Assembly: GCF_011927785.1 (NCBI RefSeq)
Contig: NZ_JAATJK010000001.1
Coordinates: forward strand, 2,232,001 to 2,296,000
Length of the DNA stretch: 64,000 bases
Reading direction: 5' to 3'
DNA from: Micromonospora profundi
GTDB taxonomy: Bacteria; Actinomycetota; Actinomycetes; Mycobacteriales; Micromonosporaceae
How positions within the stretch are numbered: the stretch's first letter is position 1; each line of letters opens with the position of its first letter. The position numbers were made by a program, and so were the translations under genes. This document shows positions 24,323 through 34,516 of the stretch, piece after piece. The notes under the pieces are model-generated. The model had not been told where the DNA came from and ran no database searches. It worked only from the letters and a program-made list of their open reading frames with translations.

Positions 24323-25357
24323 ATGGCAATCCCATCCACCGCTGAGAAGCTTTTTCACATGGTGTCTTCCGACGCTCCGGCGCTCACCCGCCCTACCGCC
24401 CGACGGGCGCTGCCCAGCGCGCCCGTCGACGTCACCGAGGCGTGGCTGCGTAACCGCCGACTGTCCGAACACACCCGCGACGCCTACCGACGCGACGTCA
24501 CCGGCTGGCTGCGCTGGTGCGCCGGCCGTGACCTCGACCCGCTGCGGGTCTCGTTCCTGCACATCAACGAGTACGCGCGCGAGCTGGAGTCCACGGTCGT
24601 GGCCCGCAGCGGCCGCCCACTGACCCCGGCGACGGTGGCACGGCGGCTCTCCGCGCTGTCCAGCTGGTACGACTTCCTCGTCAAACTCGGCGGGGTGCCG
24701 GCCAATCCGGTCTCCGGCGTGGACCGGCCCCGCGTCGACCGGGACCACTCCGCCACCATCGGCCTGAGCGCCGACGAGGTCGACGCCCTGCTCAGTGCCG
24801 CCGACGCGGACACCGGCCCGACCGCCGTGCGCAACCGTGCGGCGATCGCACTCCTGGCCGACCTGGGCCTGCGGGTCGGGGAGCTGGTCTCGCTGGACCT
24901 CACCGACCTGGGCACCGAACGCGGGCACCGCAGCGTGCGCTTCGTCGGCAAGGGCGGCAAGCAGCGCCGCCGCGCCCTCACCCCCGGCACCGGGTACGCG
25001 GTGGACGCGTACCTGGCCCAGCGGGCCGCCGCCGCCGGGGTGCCGGTGACGCAGCTGACCGGGCCTCTGCTGGTCACCGCCAGCGGCGCCCGGCTGGACC
25101 GGCACTCGGTGTTCCGGATCGTCCGCCGGCTCGCCCGCGCCGCCGGCATTCCGGCCTGGGCTCGGCTGTCCCCACACTCGCTGCGGCACGCCTTCGCCAC
25201 CACCGCCCGATCCGAGGGCGTCCCCCTGGAGGACGTGCAGGACGCGATGGGTCACGCCGACCCGCGTACCACCCGCCGCTACGATCGGGACCGGCACAAC
25301 CTCGACCGCGACCCGGCGTACGCGGTGTGGGCGGCGCGCTCCCGCCGCCGCGCCTGA
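24323..25357 (+). CDS. Tyrosine recombinase (XerC/D-like integrase)
   Basis: 344 residues. N-terminal SAM-like core-binding domain at about 35-125 (VTEAWLRNRRLSEHTRDAYR), then the catalytic domain with all expected residues: Arg184 (LGLRVGEL), Lys210 (VGKGGKQ), His285-x-x-Arg288 (SPHSLRHAF), His311 (MGHAD) and Tyr320 (TRRYDRD). It should be active. M13 (24359) has a better placed purine-rich site (GAGAAG) than the ATG at 24323, so the true start may be there. No tRNA, excisionase, relaxase or flanking repeat was seen around it, so it is either a stand-alone chromosomal recombinase or the relic of an integrated element. Confidence 0.9.
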   Translation: MAIPSTAEKLFHMVSSDAPALTRPTARRALPSAPVDVTEAWLRNRRLSEHTRDAYRRDVTGWLRWCAGRDLDPLRVSFLHINEYARELESTVVARSGRPLTPATVARRLSALSSWYDFLVKLGGVPANPVSGVDRPRVDRDHSATIGLSADEVDALLSAADADTGPTAVRNRAAIALLADLGLRVGELVSLDLTDLGTERGHRSVRFVGKGGKQRRRALTPGTGYAVDAYLAQRAAAAGVPVTQLTGPLLVTASGARLDRHSVFRIVRRLARAAGIPAWARLSPHSLRHAFATTARSEGVPLEDVQDAMGHADPRTTRRYDRDRHNLDRDPAYAVWAARSRRRA

Positions 25358-25360
25358 CGG

Positions 25361-26530
25361 TCACGTGTCGAGCGGCCACACCGTCACCCGGGCGTCCGTC
25401 TCGCGGCAGATCAACCGGGGTCCGGCACGCCGACAGTCCGTCACCCCCGACGGGAGGACGCCGCGTACCCGAGGGCCGTCCCGACCGACTGTGGCCACCA
25501 GGACGCGGTGGCCGTCCGCCGCCGGCTGGAGCAGCACCAAGGCGTCGGTGCCACCTCGCGAGCCCGCCACGGTGTGCCATCGCGTCCCGGCCGGCCACAC
25601 CCAACTCCGTGTCCCCGTGGCCGGGTCGAGCGCCCACCGGCCGTGCCGGTCCTGCGCGCAGACCAGCTCCTGGCAGTTGCGCGGTGTCAGCTCGCCGCGC
25701 GGCACCGGAACCTCCCAACGCCGCGTCAGGCCCGGCAGGTCGTAAGCGGTCACGGCCGCCGCCGTGCCGGTCGGGTGGCGCAACACCAGGTGACCGCCGA
25801 TGGCCTGCGGATTGTCCGGGCCGAAGTCGGCCGGCGGCAGCGATCCCTGCCCGTGTACGACGCCGTCGCGGGCGTCGAGCAGCCGCACCAGGCCGTCGTC
25901 CTGCACCACGAGTACTCGCGCGGGTGGGCCGGGCAGCACCTGCACCACGGCTGTGGACGGCACCGACATTGACCAGCGGGTGGCCCCGGAGGTCAGGTCG
26001 ACACCCCGCACCGCCCCCTCGACCCGACGCCCCGGTTCCGACGCGCTGCGGACCTCGCTCACCGCCACCGCCGCGTCGCCGGCCGCGTACATGCGCTCGG
26101 CTCGCCGCCACAGCGGCTTCCCGTCGCGCATCGACCGGGCGGCGGTCGCCAGCACCTGACGCGCCTGGTCGCGCTCGGTGAGCAGCAGCACGTCACCGGC
26201 GGCCTGCGCGGACCAGCCCGCGGCGTCCGGCACGGCAACCCGCCATCGTGGCGGGCGGTGCGGTGCCGTCGCGTCGTACGCGCTCACTGTCGGCGGGCCG
26301 GCATCCGGATCGACGACCAGCAGCAGCTCACCGGCGACGAGCAGGGTGGAGCGGCCGGGCACCGGCGGCCCCGCCTGAGACGGCAGGCGCGCCGGCGCGG
26401 TGGATCCGCCGAGCAGCGCGCACACCGCCAGCACCAGCGCCACCCGCCCGGGTCGCGACGGCGCAGCCGGGGGTCGTTCATCCTGGGCGGGCGCTCCCCT
26501 TGACTCGCCCAGGTCGATCAGGACATCCAC
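25361..26530 (-). CDS. PQQ-type beta-propeller exported protein
   Basis: 389 residues from GTG 26528-26530 with GGAGG nine bases upstream. After ~28 residues there is one hydrophobic segment (VALVLAVCALLGGS) consistent with a signal peptide or anchor, possibly with a lipobox-like Cys. The remainder has repeated blades with W/G/L-rich strands (LLLVVDPDAGPPTVSAYDAT, VRGVDLTSGATRWSMSVPST, RWALDPATGTRSWVWPAGTR), typical of PQQ-like beta propellers. Cysteine pairs near the C-terminus (QELVCAQD, VTDCRRAGPRLICRE) suggest disulfides outside the membrane. It sits 30 bases downstream of the acyl-CoA dehydrogenase gene on the same strand. Function unknown, probably a surface scaffold. Confidence 0.75.
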   Translation of the reverse strand: MDVLIDLGESRGAPAQDERPPAAPSRPGRVALVLAVCALLGGSTAPARLPSQAGPPVPGRSTLLVAGELLLVVDPDAGPPTVSAYDATAPHRPPRWRVAVPDAAGWSAQAAGDVLLLTERDQARQVLATAARSMRDGKPLWRRAERMYAAGDAAVAVSEVRSASEPGRRVEGAVRGVDLTSGATRWSMSVPSTAVVQVLPGPPARVLVVQDDGLVRLLDARDGVVHGQGSLPPADFGPDNPQAIGGHLVLRHPTGTAAAVTAYDLPGLTRRWEVPVPRGELTPRNCQELVCAQDRHGRWALDPATGTRSWVWPAGTRWHTVAGSRGGTDALVLLQPAADGHRVLVATVGRDGPRVRGVLPSGVTDCRRAGPRLICRETDARVTVWPLDT

Positions 26531-26559
26531 CGGCCGTCACCTCCGCTCCCGTCGACCGG

Positions 26560-28263
<1,704 letters not shown>

Positions 28264-28411
28264 CGGTCGGCTCCCTGGCACTGCTCGGGGGGATGTGCGC
28301 CGACGGTAGACGATCCGTGGCCGCCGCGAACAGGGCACAGCCGCGCACCGGACGGACCCAGTTTCCGACTTGTCCCGAATTGAGGGACGGTGTTCTCTAC
28401 GGTCGTTAATC

Positions 28412-28870
28412 GTGGGTGCCGGCCAGCCGTGGAGCCGACCGGCCCGGCGGCACCGCCCGATGCGCACCGGGCTGGCGGTCGTCGGGTTCGGCGTGGCGCT
28501 GTGCTGCGTCGGGGTGGCCGGGCTGGGCGTGTGGAACCTGCAAACCGTGCGTCAGGCCGCCGGCCCGATCCGGGAGACCGCCGACGGGTTCCTCAACGAG
28601 GTGACCCTCGGCGACAGCGACAAGGCGTACGAGCGGCTGTGCTCCGACGCGCGCAGCAAGTGGAGCCCGATCGGCTTCACCAGTTGGGTGCGTACGCCCC
28701 CGATGGTCACCGACTACGAGATCACCGACGTGTCGGTGGCCACCCGCAGCGGACGCCCACAGGGCACTGTGACGGTGAAGCTGACCCGCGACGGCGGGCT
28801 CAACGAGGAACGTCGCCTGCCGGTGGTCCGCGAGAGCGGCGGCTGGCGGGTGTGCGGCGACCCCTTCTAG
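28412..28870 (+). CDS. Membrane-anchored DUF4878-like protein
   Basis: 152 residues from GTG 28412 (alternative ATG at 28460). One N-terminal hydrophobic helix (LAVVGFGVALCCVGVAGLGV) anchors the protein; the outer domain (GFLNEVTLGDSDKAYERLCS, WSPIGFTSWVRTPPM, TVKLTRDGGLNEERRLPVVR, GGWRVCGDPF) is an NTF2/cystatin-like fold of the DUF4878 type with two Cys that could bridge. Such actinobacterial exported domains are uncharacterised. Overlaps the convergent gene at its 3' end by 4 bases. Confidence 0.75.
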   Translation: MGAGQPWSRPARRHRPMRTGLAVVGFGVALCCVGVAGLGVWNLQTVRQAAGPIRETADGFLNEVTLGDSDKAYERLCSDARSKWSPIGFTSWVRTPPMVTDYEITDVSVATRSGRPQGTVTVKLTRDGGLNEERRLPVVRESGGWRVCGDPF

Positions 28871-29526
28871 CGCGGTGTGTCGTCGTCGGCGTCCGTGCCA
28901 CGCCCATCGGGAGAACCGTCGCCGGGGAGATCCACCTCGATGGTCATCTCACCGGCGTCGGTGGAATCGAGGCCATCAGCGGGGTCATCCACCTGCTCTA
29001 CCGTCTGCTCACTCCCCCCGCCCAGCGGCCGTTGATGCTCCGGGTCGCCATCGGGTTCGGCGTTCTCAAGCGCTTCCTGCTCTTTCTTTCGCTGCTGCGT
29101 ACGCTGCACCATCCCCCTGATGGGCTCCGCCACCGCGTCCAACAGCCTGTTCTCCGTCGCCTGCACGTTGACGACGCTGGCCGCCGCTACGACCAACGCC
29201 CCGACGGATGCTTTCACGGTGTCGACCACAGAGTGTGCGCCTCGCGTCCGCTCGGCCTGCGCCGCCTCGGCGGTCGCCGCCCGTTCCTCGGCCCGGTCCG
29301 GCTGCTCCGCCGTCTCCGCCCAGGTGTCGGGACGCTCAGCGTGGGACCCCTCGCCCTGCTCGGGTGACGGGTCCGCCCGGTCACGATCCTCGCCCTGCTC
29401 GGGCGGCGGGTCCGCCCGGTCACGATCCTCGCCCTGCTCGGTGCTCTCCGACCGTCGCGTATCGCGGCGGTCGTCATCGTCTGGCCGTTCGGCCGCGTGC
29501 TGCGGGCCGTCCCAGCGTGGACTCAC
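28867..29526 (-). CDS. Acidic repeat protein of the HerA/VirD4-like locus
   Basis: 219 residues from GTG 29524-29526, beginning 3 bases after the stop of the ATPase gene upstream, so it belongs to that operon. The N-terminal third is highly charged and contains two and a half perfect 13-residue repeats (EQGEDRDRADPPP). A central segment (VVDTVKASVGALVVAAASVV) is weakly hydrophobic and might be an amphipathic or membrane-associated helix; a basic stretch (GMVQRTQQRKKEQEALENAE) follows and the C-terminus is acidic. No recognised domain. Its role must be tied to the two ATPase-like proteins; it could be an accessory or adaptor. Confidence 0.65.
   Translation of the reverse strand: MSPRWDGPQHAAERPDDDDRRDTRRSESTEQGEDRDRADPPPEQGEDRDRADPSPEQGEGSHAERPDTWAETAEQPDRAEERAATAEAAQAERTRGAHSVVDTVKASVGALVVAAASVVNVQATENRLLDAVAEPIRGMVQRTQQRKKEQEALENAEPDGDPEHQRPLGGGSEQTVEQVDDPADGLDSTDAGEMTIEVDLPGDGSPDGRGTDADDDTPR
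29352..29441. repeat. 39-bp tandem repeat inside the acidic protein gene
   Basis: Two complete 39-base units (29352-29390, 29391-29429) plus 12 bases of a third, beginning CGCCCTGCTCGGG; units differ at only two or three positions. They encode the EQGEDRDRADP repeat and keep frame, so copy number can change without a frameshift. Confidence 0.85.
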
Positions 29527-29529
29527 CGA

Positions 29530-32523
29530 TCACACCTTTCTGTCGTACGCGCCGTTGGCGAGGACCCGCATCGGCCACCGGCAGGCCGCGAAGTGGGTGT
29601 CGACGGCCTCGGCGAGGCGGTCGGGCCAGGACGGGGTGTCGTACTCCGTGCCGACGGCCGTCTCGATCAGCGACGGCATACGGGACCCGAAGGCCACTGC
29701 CCGGCAGGCTTCCCGGTCCCGCTGGTCGATGTCGAACAGTTCCGAGACCACTGCGAGCTGCTCGGTCACGGTACGGCCCGGGATCTCCACGCCGTACCGT
29801 CGCACCTGCTCGGAGGCTCGCGCAGAGCCTTCGGGGCGGGCTGCCTCGGCCCGCAGGTCGTCGCGCAGCACCACCCAGCGGTACCGGTGCGCCAGGAAAT
29901 CCGGTTCCTGCTCCGCGCAGCGCCCGCCGCCGAACGCCGTCCAGTGCAGCGAGTCGACCACATGCCGCACCAGCTCGTCCGGGTCGCAGCCTGTCGACAG
30001 GTGCGCGGACCGGACGGCGACGGCGCCGTCGACAGCGTGCGAGAGAGCGCACTCGCGCAGCCGTACCGGCACCATCCGCAGAACCTGGATCAGTTCCGCG
30101 CGGATGGCAGGGGTGGGCCAGCCGGTGAGGTGCCCCAGCACCGCCAGTTCGCCCCAGAGCCTCAGCCAGGGCAGGTCCGCCAGCAGCAGTTGCGCCCGGC
30201 GCATGTCCCGCAGGGTGCAGGGCTCGGCCAGGCAGGCAGTGCCGCAACTGGCGCTGCGACGCCCGATGATCTCCGACAGATCGGCGGTGGCAGCCCGCGC
30301 GGTCGTCTCACGGTCGGTGCCGTCCGGCACGCGGACGAGCACCGGGTGGTCCATGCCGTCGGTGAAGACCGCGCCGACACCGGGCGGCAGCGTCACGACG
30401 AATTCCGACTGGCGCTGGGTGAGGTTGACAGTCGCGCCGACGGCGTCCCGGTCGTCGCGCGCGGGCAACCGGTGGATGACCTTCACGGCGGTGTTCTTGA
30501 CGACGTCCGGGGCGATCTTCTCCGGGATCTGCTCGGCGATCACCAAGCCCTCACCGTACGCGCGGATCTCCGCCAGCAGCCCGGCGAACAGCTCCACCGC
30601 GTGCGCGGCCGGGCCAGGGCGGTCGGCGCGCCGCAACAGCCGGTGCGCCTCCTCGATGACGCTCAGGTGTCGCAGGACCACCCCGGCGTCGCGGTCCTCC
30701 CGGCGGTCGCGCACCCGCAGGTACTCGGTCACCTGGATGAGCAGGGCACCGATGAGGAACGCCTTGTCCCGGTCGTCGCCGACGTCCTCGATCTCGAAGA
30801 CGACGTTCGAGTCGAGCAGGCGCGCGACGTCGATGGGGTGGCCGCCCTCGAAGAAACCGCCGGTCGTACCCAGCCGCAGGCTGCCCAGCCTGACCCGGAT
30901 GAACCCGCGGACGTTGTCGGTGACCTCGCGGCCGTACCCGATCTGGCCCACCACCTCCTCCGCCGCCTGTTGCAGGTCACCGAGGGTCGGATAGCGCGGG
31001 CGGTGCCCGGGTAGCCGCGGTTCACCAAGGGCCAGGTCCCACCCGAGTTGTTCGTACGACAGCGCCAGGGCGGCCCCGAGCACCTGGGGGAAGGGCTCGT
31101 CCGCGTCGAAGGCGGCGAGGAACAGGGCACGGACGAGGTCCGCGTGGGTCTGCAACGGGAAGCCCGGCACCGGTCGCAGCGGGTTGAACCCCGCCGGCGG
31201 CGCCGTACCCTCGCCGGGGCGGACCACGACGACGCCCGCCCCCGGCAGCCGGTTGGCCATCCGCCGGTACTCGGCCTTCGCGGGCTCGATCACCAGCCAG
31301 GGCAGCCCTGCGGCGGTGGCCTGTTCGAGCAGGTGCCGGATGGTCTGCGACTTGCCGGCCCCGGTCGCGCCGCAGACGAAGGTGTGCCGGTTGAGGCTGG
31401 TCATCGGCAGCCGCAACGGGTCACCCACTGTGCCGTGCCGGTCGAGCACAGCGCCGATCGCCAGCGACTCGGCACGGACCGGAGGTGGCTGCCGGTCCGT
31501 ACCGGCGGCGACCACTGCCGGTGGCTGCTGCCGGACCTCGCCGGCGGTCGTCTCCGGGGTGACGTCGAACTCCGACCGTACGGTCAGGCGCACTCCGGGC
31601 ACCTCCTCCGTCGGGGCGACGGCCAGGGCGGCGACGAGCGGGGAGCTGCCGAGAAACGAGCCACCCGGGCCGGCGGGCGCTGCCGGTTCGTCGGCCCGGG
31701 TGGCCAGTCCGGTCCGGCCGAGCAGGTCGGTCAGGTCGCCGCGCTCGCGGGTGGGTGCCAGCGCGTAGGGCAGGCCGTGCAGGTCTGCCGACGCGCAGAG
31801 CAGGCCCGCAACGGCGGCGGCGGCTCCCGGCGTGGTACCCGCGGCCAACAGGTGGATCCGCCACCATCCGAGCGTCTCAGCGGCGGCCAACTCCCGGTGC
31901 CGGCGCCGGAGCCGCAGGGCGCGTACGGCCTGTGTGGGCGACGAACCTCGGGCCGTGGCGTCGCGTTCCTGAACGGCGAGATGCCGGGCCTGCTCCGCCA
32001 CCTCGTCGGCGGGGACCGGGTCGGCGAGCAGCAGCCAGGCGAAGGCGTCCTGCCAGGCGCCGAGCAGGCAGTCGTCGAGGCGGGGGCGTAGGTCGATGCG
32101 CGGATCCCGGTCGTCCCGCTCCTCGATCAAGCCGTCTGTCATCCCGACGATCCGTGTCCAGCAGGGCAGTGCATCGAGCATCGCGGTCACGCCTCCGGCG
32201 GGGTAGGCCACGCCGACCGAGCCCGCGAAGAGGCTGGACCGGCGCCGACCGGCACCTGAGGCTTCGACACCGCCGCCGGTGAAGACGTGGACGCCGTTCT
32301 GCGCGTTCGGCCGGCACCAGCCGACGACGACCGGGCCGCTGCCGCCACTCACGGCACCCGCGTGGTACGCGGCCACGACGGCGGCCAACCGCTGTCGGCG
32401 CCCCGGATCACCGCGTACCTGGTCCATCTGCGGGGGCACTCGTGGCAGCTCCACGATCCGGTGTGCCGGCATGGTGTCGAGCCAGCCGCGTAGGGTCCGC
32501 CGGGGGTCGCCCGGAGACGTCAC
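29530..32523 (-). CDS. HerA/VirB4-like ATPase
   Basis: 997 residues from GTG 32521-32523, which overlaps the upstream stop as GTGA; GGAGG is 7 bases before it (the in-frame ATG six bases earlier is too close). An N-terminal ~370-residue domain of unknown type is followed by a canonical HerA/FtsK-type ATPase: Walker A CGATGAGKSQTIRHL near 385-392, Walker B HLSVIEEAHRLL near 620 and the sensor/Gln motif GLVIAEQIPEKIAPDVVKNT near 660. After residue ~730 comes a ~270-residue C-terminal domain with a Cys cluster (SCGTACLAEPC). The overall plan (large N-domain, RecA-type motor) is like VirB4/TraC or HerA DNA pumps. Encoded with a VirD4-like protein and an acidic repeat protein. Confidence 0.8.
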   Translation of the reverse strand: MTSPGDPRRTLRGWLDTMPAHRIVELPRVPPQMDQVRGDPGRRQRLAAVVAAYHAGAVSGGSGPVVVGWCRPNAQNGVHVFTGGGVEASGAGRRRSSLFAGSVGVAYPAGGVTAMLDALPCWTRIVGMTDGLIEERDDRDPRIDLRPRLDDCLLGAWQDAFAWLLLADPVPADEVAEQARHLAVQERDATARGSSPTQAVRALRLRRRHRELAAAETLGWWRIHLLAAGTTPGAAAAVAGLLCASADLHGLPYALAPTRERGDLTDLLGRTGLATRADEPAAPAGPGGSFLGSSPLVAALAVAPTEEVPGVRLTVRSEFDVTPETTAGEVRQQPPAVVAAGTDRQPPPVRAESLAIGAVLDRHGTVGDPLRLPMTSLNRHTFVCGATGAGKSQTIRHLLEQATAAGLPWLVIEPAKAEYRRMANRLPGAGVVVVRPGEGTAPPAGFNPLRPVPGFPLQTHADLVRALFLAAFDADEPFPQVLGAALALSYEQLGWDLALGEPRLPGHRPRYPTLGDLQQAAEEVVGQIGYGREVTDNVRGFIRVRLGSLRLGTTGGFFEGGHPIDVARLLDSNVVFEIEDVGDDRDKAFLIGALLIQVTEYLRVRDRREDRDAGVVLRHLSVIEEAHRLLRRADRPGPAAHAVELFAGLLAEIRAYGEGLVIAEQIPEKIAPDVVKNTAVKVIHRLPARDDRDAVGATVNLTQRQSEFVVTLPPGVGAVFTDGMDHPVLVRVPDGTDRETTARAATADLSEIIGRRSASCGTACLAEPCTLRDMRRAQLLLADLPWLRLWGELAVLGHLTGWPTPAIRAELIQVLRMVPVRLRECALSHAVDGAVAVRSAHLSTGCDPDELVRHVVDSLHWTAFGGGRCAEQEPDFLAHRYRWVVLRDDLRAEAARPEGSARASEQVRRYGVEIPGRTVTEQLAVVSELFDIDQRDREACRAVAFGSRMPSLIETAVGTEYDTPSWPDRLAEAVDTHFAACRWPMRVLANGAYDRKV

Positions 32524-34421
32524 CGCCATTCCTCCGGGTAGCGCTGATCGGCCCAGTTCGACTCGTCGTAGGCGGGGTGCGATTGGCCGGGCAGGGTGCG
32601 CGGCGGCTCACCGGACGGCTGGACCGCGGCCTGCGACGGATGCGGGAGAGGCAGATCCGGCAGGGGATTGGTGGTGACCCGGGGGAGGGAGACGATGTCC
32701 GGGTTGCACTCCACGCTGCGTACCGACAGTCTCCCCGTGCCCTGCGTGACCTCGATCAACGCGTAGTCCGGCAGGTCCTGAAGAGTCCGTGGCTCGACCA
32801 CGTACTCGTAGGACCGTTGTTCACTCTGGGACTCGTTCCAGTTCCCGGAGTCGGCGACCGTCCTGGTGTGGGTCCAGTTCCGGCCGACGCTGACGCTCCT
32901 CGGCCCGGGGCCACTGCTGATCTGGTCGGAGAATCCGAGGGTGTTGCCCTGGGAGTGGGTCTGGCTGCCGCCGAGCGTACGGGTGAGTTGGCTGAGGCGG
33001 AACGTGTGTTGCCTGCCGATGAAGTCGGCGGCACGCGCGGACTCCTCGTGGTTGCTCAGGCGCATGAACGCCACCACGTCCCCGCCCACGGCGCGAACCG
33101 CCGAGTCCCGCAGATGACGGAACATCACCACGAGTCGGACTCCGCGGCGTATGCACATGTCGCTCAGCCGGTCGATGTGCCGGTGGTTGAGGTCGTCCGC
33201 GCCGGCGATGACCAACGGGCCGACGAACGGCTCCGGCGAGACGAGCCGCTGGATCAACCCCTGCAACACCAGTTCCTTGAGCAACTCCTCCCGGACGTTG
33301 TGCGCGGTGTTCTCGTAGACGAGGCAGGTCAGCCCGGGTTTGCCCAGATCGTGCTGGTCCTCTCTCCGGCCGGTCGCGGTGAACAGGTCGCGCAGCGGGC
33401 GCAGGTGGGATTCGATCCGCCGCAGGTTCAGGTGGGTCTGGCGCCGGAACTCGTCGGAGAAGAGCGCGTCGCCGATGTGCTCCCGCTCGGCCTCGCTCAG
33501 CTCGGGGAAGTCGCCCGGCTCGTCGAGCAGGACGCTTACCGCCGCGGCGATCCTGGGGATCGTGACGTCCTCGCCAAGTGCCCGGCAGACGCTCGACAGG
33601 ATGCGGTCGTCCTGGGCGCGGTCGGCCCGCCGCCCGGCGGGGGCGTCACCGTGCATCGCCTCGACGAGGCTGTCGACCAGGCCCTGTCCGTCTGCCTCGG
33701 ACAGCAGCGTGGTCTCGCCCACCTGATCGGGCAGGCGGATGGCGGTGACGTCGATCGAGGCCGCTCTGGCCAGCCAGACGAGTTCGTGGCAGGTGGGCTC
33801 GCCGGAGAAGTCCACGAGGGTCATCGCGCCCGTGGTCCGGAGCATCGAGGTGCCCATGACGGTCAGCAGGGCCTCCCAGCCCCAGGCGCTGCCACCGACG
33901 ATGTCGACCCGGCGGGTCGTCGGCGGCATGAGGGCGGCGCCCCATTCGAGATAACTGTCGACCCGCCTCCGCTCCGCGGCGTCGAACTGCGCGCGGCGCT
34001 CCTCCCAATCCGCGCACTCGGCCTCGTAGAGTCGCGACTGCCGCTCGCGCTCCCGCACCGGCCCGTCTTCGGCGGCGCGGCTGTTGAACCAGCTCAGCAA
34101 GGCGCCACCGATCATCACCGCGAGCCCCAGCAGGATGATCACACCAAGATCGGAGGTCGGCCCCTGACCGATGATCCCGAGACAGAGAAGAACCACCATC
34201 ACGCCGAAGCCGATGCTCACCCATTTCCGCATGCGGCGCCACTTGTCCACGCTCGCCGTCGCGGCGTTGAAGTAGACACCGTCGCCTACCTGTCCGGGCA
34301 CCGGGTACGGCTCGGGGAAGCGGTGGCAGTAGAGGTGCCTGTCGCGGAAGACCCAGCCGAGGCGTTCCCCCTCGACGAAGAGAAAGTCCAGGTACGCCGA
34401 TCCGTCTGCGGAATCGCTCAT
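32520..34421 (-). CDS. VirD4/TraG-like membrane protein with lost P-loop
   Basis: 633 residues. Two hydrophobic helices at about 67-85 and 92-112 anchor it, as in coupling proteins. Residues 172-186 (VDIVGGSAWGWEALL) sit where a Walker A should be but have no Lys-Ser/Thr. A Walker B-like strand survives (GPLVIAGADDL, 401-411), followed by RRGVRLVVMFRHLRDSAVRA and AFMRLSNHEESARAADFIGR, which resemble the C-terminal motor half of VirD4/TraG proteins, and PDYALIEVTQGTGRL near 551-565. Hence an inactive or non-canonical coupling ATPase. First gene of a three-gene operon. Assignment to the family is by eye and moderately sure. Confidence 0.65.
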   Translation of the reverse strand: MSDSADGSAYLDFLFVEGERLGWVFRDRHLYCHRFPEPYPVPGQVGDGVYFNAATASVDKWRRMRKWVSIGFGVMVVLLCLGIIGQGPTSDLGVIILLGLAVMIGGALLSWFNSRAAEDGPVRERERQSRLYEAECADWEERRAQFDAAERRRVDSYLEWGAALMPPTTRRVDIVGGSAWGWEALLTVMGTSMLRTTGAMTLVDFSGEPTCHELVWLARAASIDVTAIRLPDQVGETTLLSEADGQGLVDSLVEAMHGDAPAGRRADRAQDDRILSSVCRALGEDVTIPRIAAAVSVLLDEPGDFPELSEAEREHIGDALFSDEFRRQTHLNLRRIESHLRPLRDLFTATGRREDQHDLGKPGLTCLVYENTAHNVREELLKELVLQGLIQRLVSPEPFVGPLVIAGADDLNHRHIDRLSDMCIRRGVRLVVMFRHLRDSAVRAVGGDVVAFMRLSNHEESARAADFIGRQHTFRLSQLTRTLGGSQTHSQGNTLGFSDQISSGPGPRSVSVGRNWTHTRTVADSGNWNESQSEQRSYEYVVEPRTLQDLPDYALIEVTQGTGRLSVRSVECNPDIVSLPRVTTNPLPDLPLPHPSQAAVQPSGEPPRTLPGQSHPAYDESNWADQRYPEEWR

Positions 34422-34516
34422 CGTTCACCCCGTGTGGTGACGTGTGGATCACAGCAGTATCGCGGACCGATCAATCAATGACCATCGTTCTCTTGGGTGC
34501 ACCCGACGAGGGCGGT

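Noticed and set aside
32442..34481. 679-codon plus-strand frame across the VirD4-like gene
   Set aside because: Mirror of the minus-strand gene; the minus strand carries membrane helices and motor-like motifs, the plus strand none.
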